From Flavobacterium sp. (GTDB lineage: Bacteria > Bacteroidota > Bacteroidia > Flavobacteriales > Flavobacteriaceae), in NCBI RefSeq assembly GCF_020217025.1, contig NZ_JAIWOF010000050.1:1-10000 (forward strand): a stretch of 10,000 bases of DNA. Reading direction: 5' to 3'. Of this stretch, positions 1 through 6,896 are shown in pieces (the first letter of the stretch is position 1; each line of letters begins with the position of its first letter). A program made the translations under genes and the position numbers. The notes below the pieces were generated by a model. It had not been told where the DNA came from. It saw only the letters and a program-made list of their open reading frames with translations, and ran no database searches.

Positions 1-2433
1 GTTAAAGGAATGGCAACATTAGCAACTGCAAGAACATTTTATTGGGATAATGATGAGTCAGAAGCATTGTCTGAAGTTTTAGGAGGAATGTTAATTTCTA
101 ACCATTCATATGGTGTACCTATCACAAATGGAACAACATCTTTACCTGCATGGTATATAGGAGCTTATACAGATGCTGCACAAGGATGGGATGAAATTGC
201 CTATTTATCTCCATATTATCTGGCTGTTATGTCGGCGGGTAATGATGGAACAAATAATAACAATACAAACCCGATTGCTTCTGGTTATGATAAGTTAACT
301 GGAAATAAGACATCAAAAAACACTTTAATTGTAGCCAATGCAAATGACGCTATTATTAATGCAGATGGATCTTTATCAAGTGTATCGATTAACACATCAA
401 GTAGTCAAGGACCAACTGACGATAGAAGAATTAAACCTGATATTACAGGTAATGGAACGGGATTAACATCAACTATTTCTACTAGCAACACAGCAACAGC
501 TTCTTATACAGGAACGTCAATGGCGAGTCCAAATGTTGCAGGGACGTTATTATTGGTTCAACAACATCATAAAAATGTAACAAATAGTTTTATGAAATCT
601 GCTACATTAAGAGGTTTGGCTTGTCATACAGCTGATGATGCTGGTAATGCTGGTCCTGATGCAAAATTTGGTTGGGGTTTGTTAAATGCCAAAAAAGCAG
701 TTGAAACAATTACAGGTAATGGTATTTCTTCATGGATTTCAGAGGAAACTTTAACACAAGGTCAAACGTATACCATGACAGTTAAGTCTAATGGTGGCGC
801 TTCTAACCCATTAATAGCCTCAATTACTTGGACAGATTTGCCTGGCGTTGCAAATATTGGGAATCAACCTGTTAATGATCCAACACCAGTATTAGTGAAT
901 GATTTAGATATCAGAGTTACAAAAGATGGTACAACAACTTTTTATCCATGGAAACTTCAATCAAGTCCTTCTGCTCTTGCAGTTAGAACAGGAGACAATA
1001 ATGTAGATAATATTGAAATTATTAAAATTGACGCACCAACTGCTGGAGATTATGTAATAACTATTACACATAAAGGCACATTAGTTACAGGTGCACAAAA
1101 TTATTCATTGATAGTTACTGGGATTGTCTCAAATTTCTCTTTAACGCCAAAATCAGATGATTTAATTGTTTGTTCTAATCAAGATGCTGTTTATACTTTT
1201 GATTATAAACAATCAGGTACGTTTACAACTAATTTCTCTGCAACAGGATTGCCTTCTGGAGCGGTTGCAACTTTTAGTCCAACTTCTTTGAGTGCTAATG
1301 GTACGGTAATCATGACAATATCTGGTTTGGCAAGTGTACAACCAGGTAGTTATTCTGTTGGAATAATTGGTAATAATGGAACTGAAATAGAAACTAGATT
1401 GAAACAATTAAGAGTATATTCGGCTACATTTCAACCAACTGTTTTAACAACGCCAGCAACTAGTGTAACAACACTTCCAACAACTGTAAATTTTGTTTGG
1501 AATTCTAATGTTAATGCAGAATTGTATAACTTACAAATATCTACTCAGTCTAATTTTTCAACATTGTTTACTAACGTTACAATTTCACAATCTAATTATC
1601 TTGTAACTGGGTTAAGTGAAGAAACAACTTATTATTGGAGGGTTATTCCATCTAATAGATGTGGTGTTGCCGCTTCTTCTGCAGCAGTGGTTAATAATTT
1701 CCAAACTGGAAAGTTAACGTGTGGGTATACGTTTACGGGAACAGATTTTTCTAATGCTACTATTGGAACTGCCGCAAATAGTATTGCAACTATTCCAATT
1801 GTTGTAACAGGTGGACTTTTAGTTGGAGATTTAAACGTTTCGCTTGATTTAACACATACTTATATACAAGATATGACTTATTACTTGATTGGCCCAGCGT
1901 CAATTGGAAGTCCTGTTGTAATGTTATTTAATGAGCCTTGTGGTGATAATGATGGTATAAATTGTGTATTAGATGATTCAGGCGTTCCATTCACTTGTGG
2001 AGCAACCACTCCTTCAATTACGGGAACAGTTAAACCTTACGAAAATTTAAGCAACTTTAACAATATGATTGCCGATGGAACATGGACATTAAAAGTAATT
2101 GATGCCTATAATGGTGATGGTGGCGTAATAAACGCTGTATCATTATCAATTTGTAATTTAGAACAAGCATTAAATACACCAACGAATGCCTTGGCTGAAA
2201 TTAAAGTATATCCAAATCCAGCAAAAGGGTTTGTTAATATTGATTTAGCTGCAGACACTTTTGGAGAATCTACTTTTGTAATGTATGATGTACAAGGAAG
2301 ACAGGTTATTAGTAAAAAATCTTCAAACGCCATTGAAGTATTGAATATTGAAAATCTTTCAGAAGGTATTTATATGTTAACTATTGAAAATGATTTAGGA
2401 AAAACTACTAGAAAAGTAGTGGTTAATAAATAA
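1..2433 (+). CDS. Secreted S8 (subtilisin-like) serine protease with P-domain and T9SS sorting domain, 5'-truncated
   Basis: This is the C-terminal part of an extracellular subtilase; the reading frame is open to the left edge, so the start and the catalytic Asp and His lie outside the window. Numbering codons from base 1, the oxyanion-hole Asn (SAGNDG) is codon 81 and the catalytic Ser (GTSMASPN) is codon 173. After the protease domain (to about 240) comes a beta-sandwich domain (about 241-376), an Ig-like domain (377-475), a fibronectin type III domain (481-570, with TTYYWRV), and a proprotein-convertase P-domain (574-718, ending DGTWTLKVIDAYNGDGG). Last is a type A T9SS C-terminal domain (734-810, starting IKVYPNP and ending KVVVNK). 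Known biology of this domain: it directs export across the outer membrane and is removed or anchored at the surface. I infer a secreted or cell-surface protease for protein or peptide degradation. The opening residues VKGMA fit the segment just after the catalytic His in flavobacterial S8 enzymes, so an internal ATG at base 10 is not the true start. The family call is secure; the substrate is unknown. Confidence 0.95.
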   Translation, partial: VKGMATLATARTFYWDNDESEALSEVLGGMLISNHSYGVPITNGTTSLPAWYIGAYTDAAQGWDEIAYLSPYYLAVMSAGNDGTNNNNTNPIASGYDKLTGNKTSKNTLIVANANDAIINADGSLSSVSINTSSSQGPTDDRRIKPDITGNGTGLTSTISTSNTATASYTGTSMASPNVAGTLLLVQQHHKNVTNSFMKSATLRGLACHTADDAGNAGPDAKFGWGLLNAKKAVETITGNGISSWISEETLTQGQTYTMTVKSNGGASNPLIASITWTDLPGVANIGNQPVNDPTPVLVNDLDIRVTKDGTTTFYPWKLQSSPSALAVRTGDNNVDNIEIIKIDAPTAGDYVITITHKGTLVTGAQNYSLIVTGIVSNFSLTPKSDDLIVCSNQDAVYTFDYKQSGTFTTNFSATGLPSGAVATFSPTSLSANGTVIMTISGLASVQPGSYSVGIIGNNGTEIETRLKQLRVYSATFQPTVLTTPATSVTTLPTTVNFVWNSNVNAELYNLQISTQSNFSTLFTNVTISQSNYLVTGLSEETTYYWRVIPSNRCGVAASSAAVVNNFQTGKLTCGYTFTGTDFSNATIGTAANSIATIPIVVTGGLLVGDLNVSLDLTHTYIQDMTYYLIGPASIGSPVVMLFNEPCGDNDGINCVLDDSGVPFTCGATTPSITGTVKPYENLSNFNNMIADGTWTLKVIDAYNGDGGVINAVSLSICNLEQALNTPTNALAEIKVYPNPAKGFVNIDLAADTFGESTFVMYDVQGRQVISKKSSNAIEVLNIENLSEGIYMLTIENDLGKTTRKVVVNK

Positions 2434-2449
2434 TTTATTTAGAGTTATA

Positions 2450-2481
2450 AAAAAAGGGAGCTTAAATTAGCTCCCTTTTTT
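2450..2481. terminator. Bidirectional Rho-independent terminator between convergent genes
   Basis: A 13-bp perfect stem (2450-2462 with 2469-2481) closes a 6-base loop. The core is GGGAGCT/AGCTCCC, flanked by an A-run on the left (2449-2455) and a T-run on the right (2476-2481). It can therefore terminate transcripts from both strands. It lies 16 bp past the protease stop codon and overlaps the stop codon of the leftward exonuclease gene. Confidence 0.92.
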
Positions 2482-3193
2482 ATACATGTATAATTTCATC
2501 TTCAACTAACAAATCTTCTCGTCTTAATCGTAAAAAAATTTGCGCTACTGCAATTACATCTTTTTCGCAATAAGTAATAATTCGGTCGATGTCGTTTTCT
2601 ACATAAAAAACGTGTGCGACTTCGCTACCGTCAATGTCATCTTTTGGTGAAGGAATTCCAAGAACTTTAGTTAATAGTTTTAAAGAAGTAAAATGTTTAT
2701 AGTCTCCAAATTTCCATAATTCTAAAGTATCTAAATGAGGTACTTCCCAAGGTTTTTTACCGAATAAATTCAACTTATTAGGAAGAGCAATTCCATTAAT
2801 TATCATACGTCGAGCAATAAAAGGAATATCAAATTCTTTTGCATTATGACCACACAAAACATGTTGGGCACCATTAAAATGGGTATTCAATAAATTGGAA
2901 AAATCGTTTAAAATTTTCTTTTCATCACCCCAAAAACTAGTAACACGAAAGTTTCGAATATCGGCTTTATTAACAAAGTAACCCACTGAAATGGTAATGA
3001 TTTTTCCAAATTCAGCCCAAATTCCAGCGCGTTCGTAAAAATCTTCCGCTGAGACTTCATCTTTTCTTTGGTATTGCGTTTTTTGTTCCCAAAGTTGTTG
3101 GGTTTCACTATCTAAACCGCGATAATTGTGGTATTCTGGAACCGTTTCAATATCTAAAAACAGGATGTTGTTTAAATTAATTTTTTCAATCAT
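2480..3193 (-). CDS. PolB-like 3'-5' exonuclease (DEDDy family)
   Basis: A 237-residue stand-alone exonuclease domain of the RNase H-like DEDD superfamily, resembling the proofreading domain of B-family DNA polymerases without a polymerase part. Visible motifs are Exo I with D14 and E16 (FLDIETVP), Exo II with D122 (CGHNAKEFDIP), and Exo III with Y208 and D212 (YCEKD). The tyrosine puts it in the DEDDy subgroup. These acidic residues bind the two metal ions that hydrolyse DNA or RNA from the 3' end. There is no signal peptide, so it is cytoplasmic. It is read from the same strand as the serine hydrolase upstream, with a 20-bp gap, suggesting co-transcription. No clear Shine-Dalgarno precedes the ATG, which is normal for this phylum. 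Its biological substrate is not established for this family; a repair or nucleic-acid processing role is inference. Confidence 0.88.
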   Translation of the reverse strand: MIEKINLNNILFLDIETVPEYHNYRGLDSETQQLWEQKTQYQRKDEVSAEDFYERAGIWAEFGKIITISVGYFVNKADIRNFRVTSFWGDEKKILNDFSNLLNTHFNGAQHVLCGHNAKEFDIPFIARRMIINGIALPNKLNLFGKKPWEVPHLDTLELWKFGDYKHFTSLKLLTKVLGIPSPKDDIDGSEVAHVFYVENDIDRIITYCEKDVIAVAQIFLRLRREDLLVEDEIIHV

Positions 3194-3213
3194 GAGAGTA
3201 GTAGTAGTTTAAA

Positions 3214-4392
3214 TTAATGTAATGTGCTATTCTTTTTATCCCTTTGTGCTAACATGTTGTAGGCTTCTTCAACATAAATATATAAATCGTTACTATGTGG
3301 GTCTGTTTTAGTTTGAAGTCCTTTCAAATGTCCTAATCTAACAATGATTAAATTATCTTCAGGAATTACGATTACAAATTGTCCTAAATGACCGCGCATG
3401 TAAAAAAGTTTCTTTCCTTTAATTTCGTGCATCCACCATCCATAACCATATTCTGGACTTTTTTCGAAACGAGGCGTGATACATTTTTTCACAAAAACAC
3501 TATCTAATAATTGTTGTCCATTCCACTTTCCATTATTTAGATAAAGTTTTCCAAAACGGGCAAAATCTCTTGCATTACTTGCAATACAACAATAGGCTTT
3601 TTCTATTCCGTCTGGTGCTTCGTCTAATTGCCAAAGCGCTTCGTTTTCGGCTCCCATAGGTTGCCAAAAATGTTTTGACACATAATCTGATAAATGTTCT
3701 CCAGTAGCTTTTTCAATACACATAGCTAATAGTTGTGTAGCGCCACTTAAATATTTGAAGGATTGTCCTGGTTTTTCTTTAATGTCTAATCCTAGAATCA
3801 TATCCTTCAAATTGTCATCAAAATAAGCACGAGTTACAATAGAAAACGGACTGTAATATTTCTCATCCCAACTTAATCCAGAAGCCATAGAAGATAAATC
3901 GCCGATAGTAACTTCTTTGGCATATTTTCCTTTTAGTTCAGGAAAAAAGTCGGTTACTTTTTGATCTAAGCTTTTCATTTTTCCTTCCATAATAGCTTTT
4001 CCCATAGCCATAGTAACAACACTTTTTGCCATGGAAAAAGAGTTGGTTTTAGAATTCTTATCAAATCCATCAAAATAACTTTCGTGCCAAATACTATCGT
4101 TTTTAATGATTAAAAAAGCAGTCGTTTGTAATTCTTTATGTGTTTTTTGAAGTGTTTCTGTCGCCGAAATCGTATTGTAATTTTTAGCAATTGCCCAAGG
4201 TTGAGCAGTTCCTTTTCTAATTTCTCTGTTTGGAAATTCTTTATAATCTTCTAAAAATGCAGTCGTGTAGCCTTTGAAGTAAATGGTTCTTACTGCTCGT
4301 AATAAATAATCTACATTAAAAAGATACATTAAAATGATGATGCTTACTAAAATAATAGCAAACCATTTGAAGAATTTTATAAGAAATTTCAT
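3214..4392 (-). CDS. Membrane-anchored serine hydrolase, beta-lactamase class C / NylB-like
   Basis: A 392-residue protein of the beta-lactamase/penicillin-binding serine hydrolase fold. An N-terminal hydrophobic segment (about 7-26) with flanking lysines, and no obvious cleavage site, looks like a membrane anchor that places the enzyme in the periplasm. The nucleophile motif SxxK is S120-M-A-K123. The second motif is around Y214 (FKYLSGATQLL) and a KTG-like element is GHLG at 334-337. The stretch containing FWQPMGAE, LWQLDEAPDG, CCIASNARDFARFG and NNGKWNGQQLL resembles 6-aminohexanoate-dimer hydrolase (NylB) and EstB-type esterases more than true beta-lactamases. Known activities in this group are esterase, amidase and D-amino-peptidase; the substrate cannot be read from sequence. 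It sits 61 bp downstream of the alkyltransferase gene and 20 bp upstream of the exonuclease gene. An antibiotic-resistance role is not supported. Confidence 0.87.
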   Translation of the reverse strand: MKFLIKFFKWFAIILVSIIILMYLFNVDYLLRAVRTIYFKGYTTAFLEDYKEFPNREIRKGTAQPWAIAKNYNTISATETLQKTHKELQTTAFLIIKNDSIWHESYFDGFDKNSKTNSFSMAKSVVTMAMGKAIMEGKMKSLDQKVTDFFPELKGKYAKEVTIGDLSSMASGLSWDEKYYSPFSIVTRAYFDDNLKDMILGLDIKEKPGQSFKYLSGATQLLAMCIEKATGEHLSDYVSKHFWQPMGAENEALWQLDEAPDGIEKAYCCIASNARDFARFGKLYLNNGKWNGQQLLDSVFVKKCITPRFEKSPEYGYGWWMHEIKGKKLFYMRGHLGQFVIVIPEDNLIIVRLGHLKGLQTKTDPHSNDLYIYVEEAYNMLAQRDKKNSTLH

Positions 4393-4453
4393 AATCTAAT
4401 TTTATAAGATTGCGTTATAAAAGTAGCAAAAAGTGATTGGATTTTATAATAAT

Positions 4454-4927
4454 CTAAAATAAACTTTCTTGTTTAATCGGATTTTCATGTTCTAAAAGCC
4501 ATTTTTTTCGCCACAAACCACCTGCATAACCAGTTAACGAACCATTAGTTCCAATAACGCGATGACAAGGAACCACAATCCAAAGTGGATTTTTCCCATT
4601 GGCTGAAGCAACGGCTCGAATTGCTTTTACATCCCCTAATTTTTTTGATAAATCTAAATAAGAACATGTTTTTCCATAGGGAATATTAACTAATTCTTGC
4701 CAAACTTTTTTCTGAAAGTCGGTTCCTGAAGGGTTCAGTTTAAAAGTGAATGTAGTTCTTTTTCCAGCAAAATAGTCTTGAAGTTGTAAAACAGCTTCTT
4801 TTAATTCTTTTGGGATTTTAGTTGAAATCTCAACATCTTCATTCATAACATGAATTTTTGAAATTCCATTTTCATCTCCTTGAATTTCAGTGAAGCCGAG
4901 AGGTGTATTTATAAAGACTGTTTTCAT
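4454..4927 (-). CDS. ogt: Methylated-DNA--[protein]-cysteine S-methyltransferase
   Basis: A 157-residue O6-alkylguanine-DNA alkyltransferase, a suicide repair protein that moves the alkyl group from O6-methylguanine (and O4-methylthymine) to its own cysteine. The acceptor is C121 in the diagnostic PCHRV motif (120-124). The helix-turn-helix DNA-binding part is at about 68-112 (FQKKVWQELVNIPYGKTCSY, then RAVASANGKNP), with the conserved Arg at 104 and Asn at 110. The downstream GYAGGLWRKKWLLEHE completes the family signature. Its length matches the Ogt/single-domain type; there is no Ada regulatory domain attached. The start at 4927 gives a normal N-terminal domain. A terminator hairpin lies only 15 bp upstream of the ATG, so transcription either begins very close by or reads through from DUF1573. 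Stop codon is TAG. It heads a same-strand group with the serine hydrolase and exonuclease genes. Confidence 0.96.
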   Translation of the reverse strand: MKTVFINTPLGFTEIQGDENGISKIHVMNEDVEISTKIPKELKEAVLQLQDYFAGKRTTFTFKLNPSGTDFQKKVWQELVNIPYGKTCSYLDLSKKLGDVKAIRAVASANGKNPLWIVVPCHRVIGTNGSLTGYAGGLWRKKWLLEHENPIKQESLF

Positions 4928-4935
4928 TTAGTAAA

Positions 4936-4965
4936 AATAAAAAAACCACCTATAAAAGGTGGTTT
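4936..4965 (-). terminator. Rho-independent terminator after the DUF1573 gene
   Basis: An 8-bp perfect stem (4943-4950 AAACCACC with 4958-4965 GGTGGTTT) encloses a 7-base loop. Read leftward it is followed by a run of seven T and, after one A, five more T. It lies 32 bp past the DUF1573 stop codon and 15 bp before the ogt start codon. It probably ends DUF1573 transcripts and may also limit read-through into ogt. Confidence 0.82.
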
Positions 4966-4985
4966 AATAAGATGTAAAAGCTGAA

Positions 4986-5001
4986 TTAATAATATTATTA
5001 A
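4986..5001. repeat. 16-bp perfect AT-only palindrome overlapping the DUF1573 stop codon
   Basis: TTAATAATATTATTAA reads the same on both strands and includes the DUF1573 stop codon (4998-5000). It precedes the terminator hairpin at 4943-4965. Being entirely A and T it would form only a weak hairpin, and such palindromes can arise by chance in sequence of this composition. Confidence 0.45.
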
Positions 5002-5477
5002 GATTTAATCTCTTCTTTTTTGTCAGTAGCTGGATCTAATACTTTTCCTTTGAAAGATAAAGTTTTAACAGCTTCAACTCCATTTTCAGTTGTTGTGATA
5101 GTTACAGATTTTTGAAACATTCCACCATTAGCGGCATTGAAAGTTGCAGCAACCATTCCTTTTTCACCTGGTTTAATTGGAGTTTTTGTATAGTTAGCAG
5201 CAGTACAACCACAAGCTGGTCTTACATTTGTGATTAAGATAGTTTCTTTTGTAGTGTTTGTAAAAGAAAATTCATAAGTAACTGGTTTTCCTTTTTCAAT
5301 ATCTCCAAAGTCATGCATTTCTTGATCCCATTTGATTGCTGATTGAACTGGAGCAGTTTTAACTTCTGTAGGTGCTGCTTGCATTGCTTTAGCAGTTTCT
5401 ACTTTAACGTCTTTTGTTTGTGCAAATGAAGCACTAGCTATTAATAAAGCTACAATTGATAATTTAATTGATTTCAT
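4998..5477 (-). CDS. Secreted DUF1573 domain protein
   Basis: A 159-residue exported protein. A signal peptide spans residues 1-19 (hydrophobic LSIVALLIASASFA, probable cleavage before Q20). A low-complexity Ala/Lys/Thr/Glu linker follows (about 20-46). The DUF1573 domain, an Ig-like or ASPM/SPD-2/Hydin-like beta sandwich, occupies about 48-147. Its landmarks are HDFGDIEKGKPVTYEFSFTN, the invariant-looking RPACGCT (C89, C91) and IKPGEKGMVAATFN. The family is very common in Bacteroidota, often as one or several paralogues, but its function is not established. The gene diverges from the two-component operon across 147 bp and ends in its own terminator, so it is likely a single-gene unit. AAGG two bases before the ATG is a weak ribosome-binding signal. 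Envelope location is well supported; a specific role is not. Confidence 0.9.
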   Translation of the reverse strand: MKSIKLSIVALLIASASFAQTKDVKVETAKAMQAAPTEVKTAPVQSAIKWDQEMHDFGDIEKGKPVTYEFSFTNTTKETILITNVRPACGCTAANYTKTPIKPGEKGMVAATFNAANGGMFQKSVTITTTENGVEAVKTLSFKGKVLDPATDKKEEIKS

Positions 5478-5515
5478 ACCTTATAATTTTTTTAGTTATT
5501 TTAAATTTGTTGGTA

Positions 5516-5523
5516 CAAAACTA
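5516..5523 (-). promoter_or_regulatory. Candidate -7 promoter element for the DUF1573 gene
   Basis: Read leftward the sequence is TAGTTTTG, an exact match to the Bacteroidota -7 consensus TAnnTTTG. It would start transcription about 30 bases before the DUF1573 ATG. No TTG-like -33 element is seen at the expected distance; instead a TGTTAA element (5544-5549) lies 20 bp upstream. Intact -7 with missing -33 suggests possible activator dependence. Confidence 0.5.
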
Positions 5524-5543
5524 AAAAACTTTTATTTCTGTCT

Positions 5544-5583
5544 TGTTAATTATATTTTAATGATTGTTAATGACATGTTAACA
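5544..5583. promoter_or_regulatory. Three phased TGTTAA elements, candidate regulator-binding site
   Basis: Exact TGTTAA occurs at 5544-5549, 5565-5570 and 5576-5581, with start-to-start spacing of 21 and 11 bp, that is about two and one helical turns. The last copy is part of the 8-bp palindrome TGTTAACA (5576-5583). The second and third copies belong to a longer imperfect tandem repeat (TGTTAATGACAT then TGTTAACAGACAT). OmpR/PhoB-type regulators are known to bind direct repeats with about 11-bp spacing, and such a regulator is encoded just downstream. The elements lie in the 147-bp region between divergent genes, near the expected -33 positions of both. The rest of this region holds the DUF1573 -7 box and a T-rich tract (5601-5608, ending TTTG) that may be a degenerate -7 box for the kinase gene. 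AT-rich composition raises the chance of coincidence. Confidence 0.4.
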
Positions 5584-5624
5584 GACATTTTTAAAACCAC
5601 TTTTTTTGTAATATCGAACTCAAT

Positions 5625-6896
5625 ATGAAATTTAACAGATTTAATACCGTAATCTTTGCTGGGTTTTTAGCAATTGTAGGAGTAATTATCATGCAGTTGT
5701 TTTTACTCAATCAGGCCTATATCTTTGAAAAAAAAGATGTAGAAGACAAAATCCATTTTGCCTTGCAAGATGTGGTAAATAAAATTTACAAAGACAATAA
5801 AAAAGAACTTCCAATAGGAAATCAAATAAAAAAAGTCTCTGAAAATTATTTCATCGTGAATGTTAATGATGTTTTTGAAAACACCATATTAGAACAATAT
5901 TTAAAAAATGAGTTCGAAAAAGTAAAACTAGAATTAGATTATGAGTACGCCATTTACGATTGTAGTTCTGATGCTATGGTATATGGAAACTACATTTCTG
6001 CAAATGGGGAAGAACCTTCTAAATTTTGTGCCGATTGTTTTTCAAAAAATAGTGATTTAACCTATTATTTTGCTGTACGATTCCCTAATATTAAACAGAC
6101 GTATTTTAAAAGTCTATCACAATATTGGATTTTTACTGGTGTATTATTCTTGGTTTTAATTATTTATGTGTACTCTGTATTGTTAATGTTAAAACAAAAA
6201 CGATATACCGATTTGCAGAAGGATTTTATTAATAATATGACGCATGAATTTAAAACCCCTTTAGCTTCCATTCTGATAGCTTCTAATTACGCCAGTACCC
6301 AAAAGGAAATTATCGACAATCCACGATTGTCAAAGTACATGCAAATTATTATCAATCAAAGTAATAAATTGAACCAGCACATCGAGAAAATTCTATATGT
6401 AGCGAAGACCGAAAGCAAGCAAATTGAAATCGAAAAATCTAAAGTAGATTTGAAGGTGTTGTTAGAATTAGTAAGAGAAAATATTTTCTTAAAACATCAA
6501 AAAGAAATTAATATTGACATTCAGTTAGAACAAAATTATATAATTCAAGCCGATGAGTTTCATTTTTATAATTTGATTTATAATATAATGGATAATGCAG
6601 TAAAATATTCAGGTCAAAATCCAAAAATCAAAATTCAATCGAAAGAAAATTCAAAAGGATTGATTTTAAAATTTACCGATAATGGTTGTGGAATTCCAGA
6701 CAGTGATTTGCCATTTGTGTTTGATAAATTCTATAGAGTAGCAAGAGAAGACAATAAAGATATTGAAGGTTTTGGAATTGGACTTTCGTATGTAAAACGC
6801 GTTTGCGAATGGCATAAATGGAAAGTCGAAGCCAAAAATAACGAAGAAAAAGGAATCACTATAACCATCCAAATAAACAAAAACGATTATGAGTAA
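5625..6896 (+). CDS. Two-component sensor histidine kinase, membrane-bound
   Basis: A 423-residue kinase that autophosphorylates and passes phosphate to the regulator encoded next to it. Two membrane segments (about 9-29 and 167-188) bracket a periplasmic sensor region of about 135 residues with no recognised sensor fold. The dimerisation/phosphoacceptor domain has H207 in MTHEFKTPLASI. The ATPase domain shows the N box (N320, N324 in NIMDNAVKYS), G1 (DNGCGIP, 352-358), the F box (FDKFYR, 366-371) and G2 (GFGIGLS, 382-388), so the protein looks catalytically complete. The sensor region holds three cysteines, C113 and the CxxC pair C135/C138. The gene overlaps the regulator by 8 bp (ATGAGTAA), implying translational coupling. 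The architecture recalls Bacteroides RprX-like kinases, but orthology is not established from sequence alone. The signal sensed is unknown; a redox or metal cue is only an inference from the cysteines. Confidence 0.94.
   Translation: MKFNRFNTVIFAGFLAIVGVIIMQLFLLNQAYIFEKKDVEDKIHFALQDVVNKIYKDNKKELPIGNQIKKVSENYFIVNVNDVFENTILEQYLKNEFEKVKLELDYEYAIYDCSSDAMVYGNYISANGEEPSKFCADCFSKNSDLTYYFAVRFPNIKQTYFKSLSQYWIFTGVLFLVLIIYVYSVLLMLKQKRYTDLQKDFINNMTHEFKTPLASILIASNYASTQKEIIDNPRLSKYMQIIINQSNKLNQHIEKILYVAKTESKQIEIEKSKVDLKVLLELVRENIFLKHQKEINIDIQLEQNYIIQADEFHFYNLIYNIMDNAVKYSGQNPKIKIQSKENSKGLILKFTDNGCGIPDSDLPFVFDKFYRVAREDNKDIEGFGIGLSYVKRVCEWHKWKVEAKNNEEKGITITIQINKNDYE

Noticed and set aside
10..12. ATG at base 10 as the start of the protease
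   Set aside because: The frame is open to the edge, and the residues around it match the interior of an S8 catalytic domain just after the His motif; catalytic Asp and His would be missing otherwise.
1213..1407. Open frame on the minus strand inside the protease gene
   Set aside because: It lies entirely within a well-supported coding region in another frame and has no recognisable protein features.
4393..4453. Promoter for the serine hydrolase gene (TACTTTTA read leftward is near TAnnTTTG)
   Set aside because: The last base of the box mismatches and no -33 element is at the right distance; co-transcription from ogt is as likely.
4986..5001. 16-bp AT-only palindrome as a protein-binding site
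   Set aside because: It overlaps the DUF1573 stop codon and is made only of A and T in an AT-rich region, so chance is a good explanation. Kept as a low-confidence repeat only.
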